32,519 nt of DNA. Source: Coriobacteriia bacterium (GTDB lineage Bacteria; Actinomycetota; Coriobacteriia; Anaerosomatales; Anaerosomataceae). Numbering within the stretch: the stretch's first letter is position 1; every line of letters begins with the position of its first letter. This document shows positions 9,612 to 20,481 of this stretch, piece after piece. The DNA lies in contig JAOAFY010000002.1 of assembly GCA_026416035.1 (NCBI GenBank), positions 1-32,519 on the forward strand, given 5' to 3'. The translations under genes and the position numbers were made by a program. The notes beneath the pieces were generated by a model. The model did not search any database. It was not told the DNA's origin and was given only the letters and a program-made list of their open reading frames with translations.

Positions 9612-10133
9612 ATGGACAACCCCCCGCGTCGAGAACCGAGGAAGTTCGAGCCGCCTCCCTGGGAGCGCGACGCGTTCGAGGAGCTTCGAAGGCGCAAGGA
9701 GCAGGAGCGGGCAGAGCGCGAACTCCAAGAAGCGCTGGAGCGCGCCCGCCAGGCAGCCGCGCAGCCGCCAGCCCCGCCGCCTCAAAGCGCGGAATCGGAG
9801 AAGCCTCCGCCTTCTCAGCAGGAGGCGGCAGAGGCCGCGGGGCTGGACGAGCGGGCGGTAGAGCGGATGTTGATCCAGCTCTCCCTCGAAGAGCCGAAGG
9901 CGACGACGCACGTGGCCACCCTCGCGAACGCGGTGGCGGCGGCCATGGCCGCCGCGGGGCTGGGGTTCGTCGTGTGGTCAGCGGTGCTGTTCGCTCGGAC
10001 GCGCACCGCAGGGGACGCGGTAGCAGTAGCGTCTCCGTTGGTGACGACGATCGCGTCGCTGCTGATGATGCTGTGGGGCTTCATGATGATCGGGGGCGGA
10101 GTGCTCCTGTGGAGGAGGCACAACGTCCGATGA
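9612..10133 (+). CDS. Hypothetical two-helix membrane protein between gyrB and gyrA
   Basis: A 173-residue protein of unknown function. Residues about 1–50 are charged and rich in E/R/Q with a probable coiled coil (EELRRRKEQERAERELQEAL). Residues 50–75 are proline/alanine rich. Two hydrophobic helices follow, about 104–127 (ANAVAAAMAAAGLGFVVWSAV) and 141–165 (PLVTTIASLLMMLWGFMMIGGG), and the protein ends in WRRHNVR. The ATG at 9612 follows GAAGGCGGGCGAG. It fills the space between the gyrase genes with gaps of 26 and 21 bases and is probably co-transcribed with them. A charged cytoplasmic N-terminus with a short periplasm-facing loop is the likely topology. Confidence 0.75.
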   Translation: MDNPPRREPRKFEPPPWERDAFEELRRRKEQERAERELQEALERARQAAAQPPAPPPQSAESEKPPPSQQEAAEAAGLDERAVERMLIQLSLEEPKATTHVATLANAVAAAMAAAGLGFVVWSAVLFARTRTAGDAVAVASPLVTTIASLLMMLWGFMMIGGGVLLWRRHNVR

Positions 10134-10154
10134 CGGACCGTGAGGAGCGCGAGC

Positions 10155-12702
<2,548 letters not shown>

Positions 12703-12716
<14 letters not shown>

Positions 12717-13413
12717 AGCCCGCCGGCCTGACGGCCCGCTCGAGGCCGTGCTGTTCGACTTCGACGGCACGCTCGCCGACAGCATCCCGCACATCCGCGC
12801 GTCGTTCCGCCACGCAGTCAAGGAGGTTCTCGACCGGGAGATCCCTGACGAGGTGCTGCTGCGCAACGTCGGGATGCCGCTTCCGACGCAGATGCGCATC
12901 CTCGCAGGTGACGAAGACGTCGCGGAGCGCCTGCTGCAGGCCTACCGTGCGTACAACCACGCGACGCACGACGAGATGGTACGGGCCTTTCCCGGCGCGC
13001 ACGAGGTCCTGGATGCCGTGCGCTTGGCAGGGGCCCGTGTCGGGCTCGTCACCTCGAAGAGCAGACCGATCGCCGAGCGCGGCGTGCGCCTGCTGGGAAT
13101 GGAGGACGCCTTCGACGTGATCGTGACGGCCGACGACGTAAAGCGCCACAAGCCGGATCCGGAACCGGTCGTCCACGCGCTCGCAGCGCTGGGCGTCTCG
13201 CCGTCCCGCGCGGCGTACGTAGGGGACAGCCCTGCAGACGTGGCATCAGCTCGGGCCGCAGGGGCCCTTGCGGTCGCGGCGACGTGGGGCGTGGCCCCTA
13301 GGGAGCGGCTTGAGGAAGCGCGACCCGACGTGGTGGTGGAATCGCTGCTCGAGGTTCCTGTTGCCCTGGGTCTGTCCCGGCCCGGCGCGTCCTCGCGAAC
13401 GGTGATAGGGTAG
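12703..13413 (+). CDS. HAD-superfamily phosphatase, Gph/PpaX-like
   Basis: A 236-residue haloacid-dehalogenase-type hydrolase. Motif I is DFDGTLADS (nucleophile D19, general acid D21), motif [10 protein letters not shown], motif III K in RHKPDPEP and motif [17 protein letters not shown] helical cap lies between motifs I and II. Family relatives are phosphoglycolate phosphatases and pyrophosphatase PpaX; the substrate cannot be told from sequence. The ATG at 12703 lies 14 bases inside gyrA, without a strong ribosome binding site, suggesting coupled translation. Confidence 0.88.
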
Positions 13414-13451
13414 GTACTCGCACAGGATCCGTGAGGGAACTGGAGGCCGTC

Positions 13452-14972
13452 ATGCCGAGAAAGAGCGTGCTCGTCGGTGCCGCCGCATCCGTGCTGGTGC
13501 TCGGCGGAGTGGCGTGGGCGTTCCTCGCCCGTGATGCGGGGAAGGTGGAGGTCTCCGTCGAGAAGGTGGGCACAGGCCGCCTCGAGGTCACCGTGAGCGC
13601 AGCGGGGAGCGTCGCACCGGGAAGCAAGGCCGACGTCTTCCCGCCTGCCGCCGGGACGCTCGCCTCCATCGAGGTGACCGAGGGTCAGGAGGTGCGCGCA
13701 GGCGACGTGATAGCGGTGATGGACACCAAGCCGCTCGAGCTTCAGGTGGCCCAGGCGCAGGCCGCCTACGACGCGGCGCTAGCCCAGGCCGATGGCGTCT
13801 CGCTGCAGACGCCGTCGTCGGCAGACGAACGCGCCGCCGCAGCTGCGGTCACCGCAGCGTGGTCGGCCTATGAGGCGGCGCAGAAGCAGTACGACCTGGT
13901 GGCTTCAGGCGGCGCGAGCGACCCGGCGGCCGTCCAGCAGGCGCAAGCCGCCGTCGCCCTCGCGCAGGCAGCGTACGACGCGGCGCAAGCCGCGTACCAG
14001 GCGTACAAGACCAGCGTGTACGACCCGGCGCCGGAACCGAAAGACCCCGCAATCGTAGAAGCGCTCGCAGCGCTCGAAGAGGCGCGGGACCAGGCCCAAA
14101 GCGCGCTCGAGGCAGCCCAGGCGAACCTCGCAGCCGTTCAGTCTGCCGGAGCAAGCCCGATCGCTGTGGCCAGCGCGAAGGCGGCACGAGACCAGGCCTG
14201 GGCGGCATACCAGGCCGCCGTCGCCCAACAGCAGAAGCTCGCACGCACAGACACACGAAAGGCTCGCTCGTCGGCCGCCTCCGGCGTGGAGGCTGCACGA
14301 AAGGCGCTGGAGTATGCGGTCGACGTGCTCGAGCGTGCGACGCTGCGCGCGCCGATCGACGGGACCGTCGTGTTCAACAGCCCCGCAGGCGGCTTGGCGG
14401 CAAGCGCTCTCGGAGGCGGCGGATCGGCGGCCGCGGCGGGCAAGCCGGTGGTGGGCGGCACGGTATCGCCCGCAGCCGCGCCGTTCTCCGTCGTGGTCTT
14501 CGACGACCTCGCCTTTGAAGCCCAAGTCGACGAGGCGGACGTCGTGGACATCAAGCCCGGGATGAAGGCGACCGTCTCGCTGGACTCGCTCCCGGGCCGT
14601 TCTTTCTCGACCACGGTCGAGCGCATCGGGACTGCCTCCGTGGTGACGCCGACCGGCGGCACCGCATTTCCCGTGGTGCTGCGGCTCCCCGGGGCGAAGG
14701 GCTCTGTGCTGCTCGGCATGAACGGTACGGCAGAGATCGTCGTGGAGTCGCTCGAAGACGTCGTGAGCGTCCCCGTCGAGGCGGTGCTCGAGGATGCCGG
14801 ACAGAGCTACGTGTTCGTCGTCGAGGGCGGCAAGGCGAAGCGTATCGACGTCGAGGTCGGCCGGATGACCGAGACGCGCGCGCAGATCCTTGGCGGTCTG
14901 GCTCCTGGCAAGAGCGTGATCATCTCCGGGCTTTCGAACCTCAAGGACGGCACGCCGGTCGAGGTGAAGTGA
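13452..14972 (+). CDS. HlyD/MacA-type efflux adaptor protein
   Basis: A 506-residue membrane-fusion-type protein. It has an N-terminal membrane anchor (about residues 5–26) and a first lipoyl half (GTLASIEVTEGQEVRAGDVIAVMDT). A long alanine/glutamine-rich helical hairpin follows at about 95–295, with repeated AAYDAAQAAYQ-like units. Then come the second lipoyl half (LRAPIDGTVVFNSPAGG) and beta-barrel domains. It would bridge the permease to an external acceptor. The ATG at 13452 follows GGAGG at 5 bases; a GTG at 13431 in frame is less well placed. With the next two genes it forms a MacAB-like export system. No outer-membrane TolC-type partner is in the window. Confidence 0.87.
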   Translation: MPRKSVLVGAAASVLVLGGVAWAFLARDAGKVEVSVEKVGTGRLEVTVSAAGSVAPGSKADVFPPAAGTLASIEVTEGQEVRAGDVIAVMDTKPLELQVAQAQAAYDAALAQADGVSLQTPSSADERAAAAAVTAAWSAYEAAQKQYDLVASGGASDPAAVQQAQAAVALAQAAYDAAQAAYQAYKTSVYDPAPEPKDPAIVEALAALEEARDQAQSALEAAQANLAAVQSAGASPIAVASAKAARDQAWAAYQAAVAQQQKLARTDTRKARSSAASGVEAARKALEYAVDVLERATLRAPIDGTVVFNSPAGGLAASALGGGGSAAAAGKPVVGGTVSPAAAPFSVVVFDDLAFEAQVDEADVVDIKPGMKATVSLDSLPGRSFSTTVERIGTASVVTPTGGTAFPVVLRLPGAKGSVLLGMNGTAEIVVESLEDVVSVPVEAVLEDAGQSYVFVVEGGKAKRIDVEVGRMTETRAQILGGLAPGKSVIISGLSNLKDGTPVEVK

Positions 14973-14976
14973 CGCC

Positions 14977-15741
14977 GTGGCCGCTTCTGCGTCGGACCGC
15001 AGGCCCGTGCTCGAGACGGTGGATGTCTGCAAGTCCTACCCGCTCGAAGGGGTGGTCGTCAACGCCCTGTGCGGGGTGAGCCTGCGCATCCGTGAAGGCG
15101 AGATGGTCTCGATCATGGGGCCGTCCGGTTCTGGCAAGTCGACGCTCATGCACATCGTGGGGCTCCTCGACACGCCGACGAGCGGCCAGGTGCTGCTCGA
15201 AGGGGAGGACGTCTCCCGTATGACGCCGAACCAGCTCGCCGCACTGCGCAACAAGCACATCGGATTCGTGTTCCAGGCGTTCAACCTCCTGCCGCGGACG
15301 ACCGCGCAAGCCAACGTCGAGCTGCCGCTCGTGTACGGAGGCGTCCGGGGCGCCGAGCGCGCGCGTCGTGCCGTCGAGGCCCTCGAGCGCGTCGGCTTGG
15401 GCAACCGGACGGGTCACTTCCCGAGCCAGCTCTCCGGCGGGCAGCAGCAGCGGGTGGCGATAGCTCGCGCGCTCGTCAACCGGCCGAGCATCGTGCTCGC
15501 TGACGAGCCGACGGGCAACCTGGACTCGCGCTCCGGTGTTGAGGTGATGGCGATCCTGCAAGACCTCAACGCGCAAGGCATCACGGTCGTCGTCGTCACT
15601 CACGACGACAGGATCGCGCGTCACGCCGAGCGGATCATCCACATCCTCGACGGGCAAGTGCGAAGCGAGGAGATCGTCGCGGAACGAGTGCTCGCCGCGC
15701 AGGAGCTCCGCGCCATGCCTGCAGAGGAGGTGGCTGGATGA
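14977..15741 (+). CDS. ABC transporter ATP-binding protein, MacB/LolD type
   Basis: A 254-residue ATPase with all ABC motifs: Walker [10 protein letters not shown] (48–56), Q-loop Q100 in [10 protein letters not shown], signature LSGGQQQR (152–159), Walker [13 protein letters not shown] (from 172) and the switch histidine H209 in VVVTHDD. The Q-loop context and PTGNLDS are typical of the MacB/LolD/FtsE group that pairs with FtsX-like permeases. The GTG start comes 4 bases after the adaptor stop. The stop overlaps the permease start. Confidence 0.93.
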   Translation: MAASASDRRPVLETVDVCKSYPLEGVVVNALCGVSLRIREGEMVSIMGPSGSGKSTLMHIVGLLDTPTSGQVLLEGEDVSRMTPNQLAALRNKHIGFVFQAFNLLPRTTAQANVELPLVYGGVRGAERARRAVEALERVGLGNRTGHFPSQLSGGQQQRVAIARALVNRPSIVLADEPTGNLDSRSGVEVMAILQDLNAQGITVVVVTHDDRIARHAERIIHILDGQVRSEEIVAERVLAAQELRAMPAEEVAG

Positions 15742-16931
15742 ACTTCGGCGAGGCGTTCCGCATCGCGATGCGGGCGCTGGCGGCGAACAAGGCCCGGAGC
15801 GGGCTGACGATGCTCGGGGTCATCATCGGGGTGGCCGCAGTCATCCTGCTCGTGGCGATCGGCACCGGCGTGCAGGGCGAGATCACGGGCCAGATCGAAG
15901 GGCTCGGTTCGAACCTGCTGTTCATCGTGCCCGGCCAGTACGGCGGCGGGATGGGCGGGGATCAGGCGCCACCGGCGCGCCGCCTGACGCTCGAAGACGC
16001 CGACCTCGTAAAGCGGAAGGTCGAAGGCATCACCGCCGTCGTGCCCGTCCTCCAGGGTGGAGCAACCATCAAGTCCGGCAACCGCTCCATGCGCGTCGTC
16101 GTCGCAGCGGGCAACGAGCAGGGGAGCGAGGTGTTCGCGTCGACGCTTGCAGGAGGGCGCCATTACCGTCGAAGCGAGGTCCAAGTCGCGGCCCGTGTGG
16201 TCGCGCTCGGCTCGCGTGTCGCGGAGACCCTGTTCCCGGGCAAAGACCCGGTCGGCCAGCGGGTGACGATCAACGGGCAGCGGTTCACGGTGATAGGGCA
16301 CTACGAGTCTCTCGGGGGCGGTCTGTCCGGCGACCAGGACAGCCAGGTATACGTCCCCGTCACCACCGCGCAGCGCCTGTTCGGCGTGAACTACATCAAC
16401 ACGATCGTCGTGAAAGCCGCCAGCGCCGACGAAGTCGAGCGCGTCAAGGGTGAGGTCAGGCGCGTGCTCACGCCGCGATACGGCGAGGAGTTCACCGTGT
16501 TCACGCAGGAGCAGACGCTCGGCCTGCTGTCGAACCTTCTCGGGACGCTCACGTACATGCTCGCCGGCATCGCCGGCATCTCGCTCCTGGTTGGCGGGAT
16601 CGGGATCATGAACATCATGCTCGTGAGCGTCACGGAGCGGACGCGCGAGATAGGCGTGCGGAAGGCCGTCGGTGCGCGCACCTACGACATCCTGTCGCAG
16701 TTCGTCATCGAGGCGGTCGCGCTGTCGGTGCTCGGCGGGACGGCGGGGATCGCGCTGGGTTGGAGCGGGGCCGCGGCGATGGCTCGGTTCACGCCAGTGC
16801 CGACGGACGTGACGCCGTGGGCCGTCGCGCTCGCATTCTTCTTCTCGGCGGGCGTCGGGGTGTTCTTCGGCGTCTACCCGGCATGGAAGGCAAGCCGCCT
16901 CGATCCGATCGTGGCCCTCAGGTATGAGTAG
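15738..16931 (+). CDS. ABC transporter permease, MacB/FtsX family
   Basis: A 397-residue permease with the MacB layout. One helix near residues 22–43 (LTMLGVIIGVAAVILLVAIG) is followed by an extracytoplasmic domain of about 220 residues. Three helices then form the FtsX domain (around 275–297, 325–348 and 362–384). SVTERTREIGVRKAVGAR follows the second helix, and the protein ends PAWKASRLDPIVALRYE. The ATG overlaps the ATPase stop (ATGA), with GAGGAGG upstream. The substrate is unknown; relatives export macrolides, peptides or lipoproteins, or transmit force to envelope enzymes. Confidence 0.93.
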   Translation: MNFGEAFRIAMRALAANKARSGLTMLGVIIGVAAVILLVAIGTGVQGEITGQIEGLGSNLLFIVPGQYGGGMGGDQAPPARRLTLEDADLVKRKVEGITAVVPVLQGGATIKSGNRSMRVVVAAGNEQGSEVFASTLAGGRHYRRSEVQVAARVVALGSRVAETLFPGKDPVGQRVTINGQRFTVIGHYESLGGGLSGDQDSQVYVPVTTAQRLFGVNYINTIVVKAASADEVERVKGEVRRVLTPRYGEEFTVFTQEQTLGLLSNLLGTLTYMLAGIAGISLLVGGIGIMNIMLVSVTERTREIGVRKAVGARTYDILSQFVIEAVALSVLGGTAGIALGWSGAAAMARFTPVPTDVTPWAVALAFFFSAGVGVFFGVYPAWKASRLDPIVALRYE

Positions 16932-16935
16932 CGGG

Positions 16936-17433
16936 CTACGAAGTGAAGTCGCTCGGATCGACGTGGTCGAGGAAGTCGCGGAACCTGCGGAGCTCCTCCT
17001 CGACGTCGTCTTCGGTCTCGATGTGGACGGCCGCCTCTGCGAACACGTCCTCCGCGACGTAGATCGGGCAGCCGCACCTGACGGCGAGGGCGATGCTGTC
17101 GGACGGACGGGCGTCGACGACGACCTGGTTCGAGCCGACCGCGAGGACCACTTCCGCGTAGTACGTTCCCTCCTCCAGGCGCGTGACTGCGACGCGCATG
17201 ACGCGTGCCCCGACCGCGTCGATGACGTTCTTGAGCAGGTCGTGCGTGAGCGGGCGAGGGAACTCCTCGCCTTCGAGCGCGAGCAGGATGGCCGTGGCCT
17301 CGGGATGTCCGATCCATATCGGCAGCATCCTGCCGTCGAATCCAAGCAGCTCCTCGTCGAGCGGCTTGAGCAGCACGATGGGCTGACCGGTGGTCGCGTC
17401 GGCGTTCAGACTCGCGATGCGCACTTCGATCAC
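16936..17433 (-). CDS. Bifunctional nuclease family protein (DUF151)
   Basis: A 165-residue protein of the BFN/DUF151 family: LPIWIGHPEATAILLALEG, RPLTHDLLKNVIDAVGARV, TYYAEVVL, VDARPSDSIALAVRCGCPIYV. The family includes nucleases with RNase and DNase activity described in plants, and many uncharacterised bacterial members; activity here is inferred. I prefer the GTG at 17433, which has GGAGG about 10 bases upstream, over the GTG three codons earlier that abuts the site. The acidic C-terminal tail (ETEDDVEEELRRFRDFL) is common in the family. It converges on the permease with only 4 bases between stop codons. Confidence 0.88.
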   Translation of the reverse strand: MIEVRIASLNADATTGQPIVLLKPLDEELLGFDGRMLPIWIGHPEATAILLALEGEEFPRPLTHDLLKNVIDAVGARVMRVAVTRLEEGTYYAEVVLAVGSNQVVVDARPSDSIALAVRCGCPIYVAEDVFAEAAVHIETEDDVEEELRRFRDFLDHVDPSDFTS

Positions 17434-17507
17434 GGCTTGCACTCCTCCTTGTCCTTACGGTACCACGAACAGAGGGGCTCTAACCCATCGCTGCGAGGGA
17501 GGACGTC

Positions 17508-17903
17508 GTGGACGAGGTCGTGATCCGCACCACGAGGCGCGAGGAGCTCGTGGACGTGACGCAGCACATCGAGTCTGCCGTCGTACGCAGCGGCGTGCGC
17601 AACGGCGTCGCGGTGGTGACGGTCCCGCACACGACGGCGGGCGTCACGCTGAACGAGGGGGCGGACCCGTCCGTCGGCCGCGACCTGCTCTCCGCGCTCG
17701 CACGGCTCGTGCCCGCGGCGGGGCCGTGGGAGCACCGTGAAGGCAACAGCGACGCACATATGAAGGCGACACTCGTCGGTTCGAGCGTCGCGGTGCCAGT
17801 GCGCGACGGCCGGGTGAGCCTCGGAACCTGGCAGGCGGTGTTCTTCTGCGAGTTCGACGGGCCACGCCAGCGGCGGCTGGCGGTCACGGTGCTGGCGTCC
17901 TGA
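17508..17903 (+). CDS. YjbQ / UPF0047 family protein
   Basis: A 131-residue protein of the YjbQ family. Motifs are HTTAGVTLNEGADPSV, WEHREGNSDAHMKATLVGSSVAVPV and LGTWQAVFFCEFDGPRQRRL. The conserved histidines (in PHTTAG and SDAHMKA) could bind metal; family members have been reported to have weak thiamin-phosphate-synthase-like activity, but the physiological role is unsettled. The GTG start has GAGGGAGG upstream. It is divergent from the nuclease gene across 74 bases. Confidence 0.88.
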   Translation: MDEVVIRTTRREELVDVTQHIESAVVRSGVRNGVAVVTVPHTTAGVTLNEGADPSVGRDLLSALARLVPAAGPWEHREGNSDAHMKATLVGSSVAVPVRDGRVSLGTWQAVFFCEFDGPRQRRLAVTVLAS

Positions 17904-17953
17904 ACGCTTCACGCAGGCCGCGGGACCCGGCGTTCGCCACCCAGAGCGTCATC

Positions 17954-17982
17954 TTGACGCTGCACGGGGGCTGGGCTATGGT
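17954..17982 (+). promoter_or_regulatory. Promoter of tRNA-Ile
   Basis: TTGACG (17954–17959), a 17-base spacer and TATGGT (17977–17982) match a primary-sigma promoter. Transcription would begin near 17989, about 8 bases before the mature tRNA 5' end. Confidence 0.7.
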
Positions 17983-17996
17983 ATCGGGGCTGTGTC

Positions 17997-18073
17997 GGGC
18001 CCGTAGCTCAGTCGGTTAGAGCGCACGGCTGATAACCGTGAGGTCAGTGGTTCGAATCCACTCGGGCCCACCA
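17997..18073 (+). tRNA. tRNA-Ile (GAT)
   Basis: A complete 77-base tRNA. The acceptor arms GGGCCCG (17997–18003) and CGGGCCC (18063–18069) pair perfectly, followed by discriminator A and an encoded CCA (18071–18073). The D-arm TAGCTCAGTCGGTTAGAGC, the anticodon stem ACGG/CCGT with anticodon GAT at 18031–18033, and the T-loop GGTTCGAATCC are all present. It stands alone: no tRNA-Ala or rRNA follows, and the next gene converges with its stop 8 bases away. Confidence 0.97.
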
Positions 18074-18080
18074 TCCGCCC

Positions 18081-18590
18081 TCATCGCTCGATTGCGAGCT
18101 GCCTCCACTCCAGCGGCCCCGTCCGTTTCAGCCACACCATCTTCGTGAGGTCCACGAGGACGTAGGCAGCGCCCACGGCCTTCCCCGCGTCGCGGCGCTC
18201 GATCCTGACGACGCGCCACCCGGCGGGCCTCGACAGTCCGCTTCCACCTGCGAAGTCGTGGCGGACGCGCACGGTGCCGTCCGGCGATGCGGGGTACGTC
18301 TCGGTGGAGCCTTCCCACAGCGCGAGGGTGGCTCCGCTCACGACCCACTCACGCTGGTTCGACGACCACTGCAGACCCGCGGTGACGCCCTCGACCTCCA
18401 CGCCAGTCTCGCTGACGAGCGCCACCCGCGTGGGCATGAACCACTCCTGGGGGACGAACACGGCATCGAGGGCCGGAAGCCCGATGCCCGTCGAGCCGAC
18501 GAGGGCTCGGATGCCGAACAGGATGGCCACGACGATCGCGACGCCGATACAGACCGTCAGCACCAGGTCGAACAGCCGGCGCGGCGTCAT
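18081..18590 (-). CDS. Hypothetical membrane-anchored protein
   Basis: A 169-residue protein I do not recognise. It has a short basic start (MTPRRL), one hydrophobic helix at about residues 7–31 (FDLVLTVCIGVAIVVAILFG) and then a probably extracytoplasmic domain. That domain contains the pieces VPQEWFMPTRVALVSETGVEVEG, split by WSSNQREWVVSGATLALWEG, and ends in PLEWRQLAIER. The ATG at 18590 is preceded by GGAG. It is the last gene of the minus-strand run, 14 bases after the baeRF gene. Confidence 0.7.
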   Translation of the reverse strand: MTPRRLFDLVLTVCIGVAIVVAILFGIRALVGSTGIGLPALDAVFVPQEWFMPTRVALVSETGVEVEGVTAGLQWSSNQREWVVSGATLALWEGSTETYPASPDGTVRVRHDFAGGSGLSRPAGWRVVRIERRDAGKAVGAAYVLVDLTKMVWLKRTGPLEWRQLAIER

Positions 18591-18604
18591 GTGCGCTCCT
18601 TCGT

Positions 18605-19753
18605 TCAGTAGCGGAGATAGGCGACGGCAGCTTCGTTGAGCGGCATGTGCCGCGGGTCGAGCGAGTGCACGGAGCCGTTCGCTCTGAGGGTAAGGGCTGC
18701 CGCCAGGTCGAGCAAGTCCTCGTCTCCAGGCATCCTGACGGGGTGGACCTCCGGAGCGGAGCTTCCATTGCGCAAGGTCCCCCAGACCTCCGCTCCTTCG
18801 GCGATGAACAGCGCGTCCACGCGGCTCTCGACGGCTGCTGCTACAAGCGCAGCCGGTTCAGCTACTACGCGAGCGGAAGCCCACTGCTGAACGGTCCGAT
18901 CCAGGGCGGCCTTCAGGTCGCGGTCGTAGACGCCGCGCGCGATCTCGAGCGCTCGGGCGTGGATCTCGGCGTCCGTCATGCCATCCGGGCTTCCGACGAC
19001 GGCTTCAGGGGCGAGTGATGGAAGGGCGCTGGCCTCCCGATACAGCGGCACAAGGTACTCGACGGCCGCCAGCACCACTGGGACCCCCTTGTCGAGCCGC
19101 TCGACGAGCACACGGTCGATGCCCCTGAAGTAGCGCAGTATCTCCTCTTTCGGGTCTGGCTCTCCCGACCCGTGGAACACGGCGGGGCGGCGTCCTCCCC
19201 GCGCCGCTGCCGTCCCGGTGTGGAACTGCAAGGATCGCTTCTCGAAGTCGTCCCACTTCAGGGCGTCGGCAAGCCCGGCAGGCATCTCTTCGACGGCCAG
19301 CTCGCGCACGCCCTCGGGCGTGCCAAGCAGCAGCCTCGGGCGCTTGAGGGACAACGACAGGATGTAGAACCGCTCATCTGCGCGCGGAGCGGCCAACAGC
19401 GGCCGGATGCGGAACCGGGTCCCGACCCACACGGCCTCCTCGAATGCGACGGGGAGCCGGAACGCCCTCAGCCCACCGTCCACGAACAGCGCGAGGCCGT
19501 CTCTCGCTTCCAGCCAGAACGGCCGGTCTGCGGAAAGCGCGACCGCCGGCTTGAGCACCGCGTCGGCTTCACCCGGCCTGAGCCCCAGGGACACGAGCCG
19601 AGAGCGGGCTTCCCTGAGGAGGTTCTTCAGCCGCCGGCCGTTCTCGGCGACCGCGTCCGGGCTGAAACGCCGAGTGGGCATGTAGATCGACACGCGGTGC
19701 CCTCCGTCGGCCGAGGCAAGCTCGCGTAGGGTGTCAGCAGACACGACGTCCAT
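18605..19753 (-). CDS. Bacterial archaeo-eukaryotic release factor (baeRF) family protein
   Basis: A 382-residue protein resembling baeRF proteins, distant relatives of eRF1/Pelota. It has an N-terminal VSIYMPTRRF strand, a middle RFYILSLSLKRPRLLLGTPEGVREL and VVLAAVEYLVPLYREAS. The C-terminal L7Ae-like part is ALVAAAVESRVDALFIAEGAEVWG, ending in DLLDLAAALTLRANGSVHSLDP. No GGQ peptidyl-hydrolase motif is present, consistent with the family. Roles in ribosome rescue, hibernation or defence against ribosome-targeting agents have been proposed; the precise role is unknown. The ATG has AAGGAG upstream. It lies 33 bases after the PEBP-like gene. Confidence 0.82.
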   Translation of the reverse strand: MDVVSADTLRELASADGGHRVSIYMPTRRFSPDAVAENGRRLKNLLREARSRLVSLGLRPGEADAVLKPAVALSADRPFWLEARDGLALFVDGGLRAFRLPVAFEEAVWVGTRFRIRPLLAAPRADERFYILSLSLKRPRLLLGTPEGVRELAVEEMPAGLADALKWDDFEKRSLQFHTGTAAARGGRRPAVFHGSGEPDPKEEILRYFRGIDRVLVERLDKGVPVVLAAVEYLVPLYREASALPSLAPEAVVGSPDGMTDAEIHARALEIARGVYDRDLKAALDRTVQQWASARVVAEPAALVAAAVESRVDALFIAEGAEVWGTLRNGSSAPEVHPVRMPGDEDLLDLAAALTLRANGSVHSLDPRHMPLNEAAVAYLRY

Positions 19754-19786
19754 GCTGCGCTCCTTTCAGGACGAAGGCGTCTGAGC

Positions 19787-20449
19787 TCAGCGCGAGTACA
19801 CGCCGGTGAGGACGGCCCGTGCGAGGACGTGCCCGTCGAGCGCCCGTTCGATGTCGGTCGCAGCCGGAGCGTCCGGAATCCTCAACGCCGGGACGTCCAG
19901 GGCGTAGACCACGAACTCGTAACGGTGATCGCCCGTCCCGGGAGGCGGCATCGGTCCGCCCCAGCCGCGGGACCCGAAGGTGTTCACGAGCTCGCGGGCA
20001 GGGGGCTCGAGGGATCCGGAGATGCCGGCCGGCAAGGCCGTCACGGACGGTGGAAGGTCGACGACGGCCCAGTGCACCCAGTTGCGGGCAACCGGGTGGC
20101 GGTCGATGACGAAGACGGCGAACGACTTCGTGGCCGGCGGCGCTCCCGACCACGCCAACGGGACGGACGTGTTGCGAGCGCCGGGGACGCCTTCCATGCA
20201 GTGCTCAGACGGGATACGTCCACCTTCGGCGAAAGCGGGAGACGTCAAGATCATCTCTGCGGCACCTCCCTGCGGCTCGGACGCGCCTGGCGAAGAGGTC
20301 TCCTGGCGGGGTTCGGCCGGCGGCGCTTGCGGGGCCGGCTTGCCGGCACAACCCCATGCGCACGCGAGCAGCGCAAAGCCCGTGCTCCAGGCGACGGTTC
20401 CCGCGGCGATGCGAGTCAAGATGTGAGCTGTATGCGCACCAGGCGCCAT
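19787..20449 (-). CDS. YbhB/YbcL-type PEBP-like putative lipoprotein
   Basis: A 220-residue protein. The C-terminal 155 residues form the phosphatidylethanolamine-binding/Raf-kinase-inhibitor-like fold: ILTSPAFAEGGRIPSEHC, SVPLAWSGAPPATKSFAVFVID, NWVHWAVVDLP, FGSRGWGGPMPPPGTGDHRYEF and VVYALD. The N-terminus has a hydrophobic stretch with ALLAC (C30) and a second cysteine at C34, suggesting a lipoprotein signal, followed by a proline/glutamate-rich linker. The lipobox is imperfect and the start is uncertain, since no strong ribosome binding site precedes the ATG at 20449. A ligand-binding or protease-inhibitor role is known for some homologues; none is shown here. Confidence 0.85.
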   Translation of the reverse strand: MAPGAHTAHILTRIAAGTVAWSTGFALLACAWGCAGKPAPQAPPAEPRQETSSPGASEPQGGAAEMILTSPAFAEGGRIPSEHCMEGVPGARNTSVPLAWSGAPPATKSFAVFVIDRHPVARNWVHWAVVDLPPSVTALPAGISGSLEPPARELVNTFGSRGWGGPMPPPGTGDHRYEFVVYALDVPALRIPDAPAATDIERALDGHVLARAVLTGVYSR

Positions 20450-20481
20450 GTGCAGTACATACCCGTCCGGTGTCTAGCGAG

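Noticed and set aside
13792-14310. Tandem DNA repeat in the adaptor gene
   Set aside because: The repeated AAYDAAQ-like units are coiled-coil protein periodicity, not near-identical DNA repeats.
15621-17345. Minus-strand open frame of 574 codons across the permease and nuclease genes
   Set aside because: It overlaps two clearly recognised genes and has S/R-rich shadow composition.
18063-18080. Terminator for tRNA-Ile
   Set aside because: There are only 7 bases before the stop codon of the converging gene and no hairpin or T-run beyond the tRNA itself.
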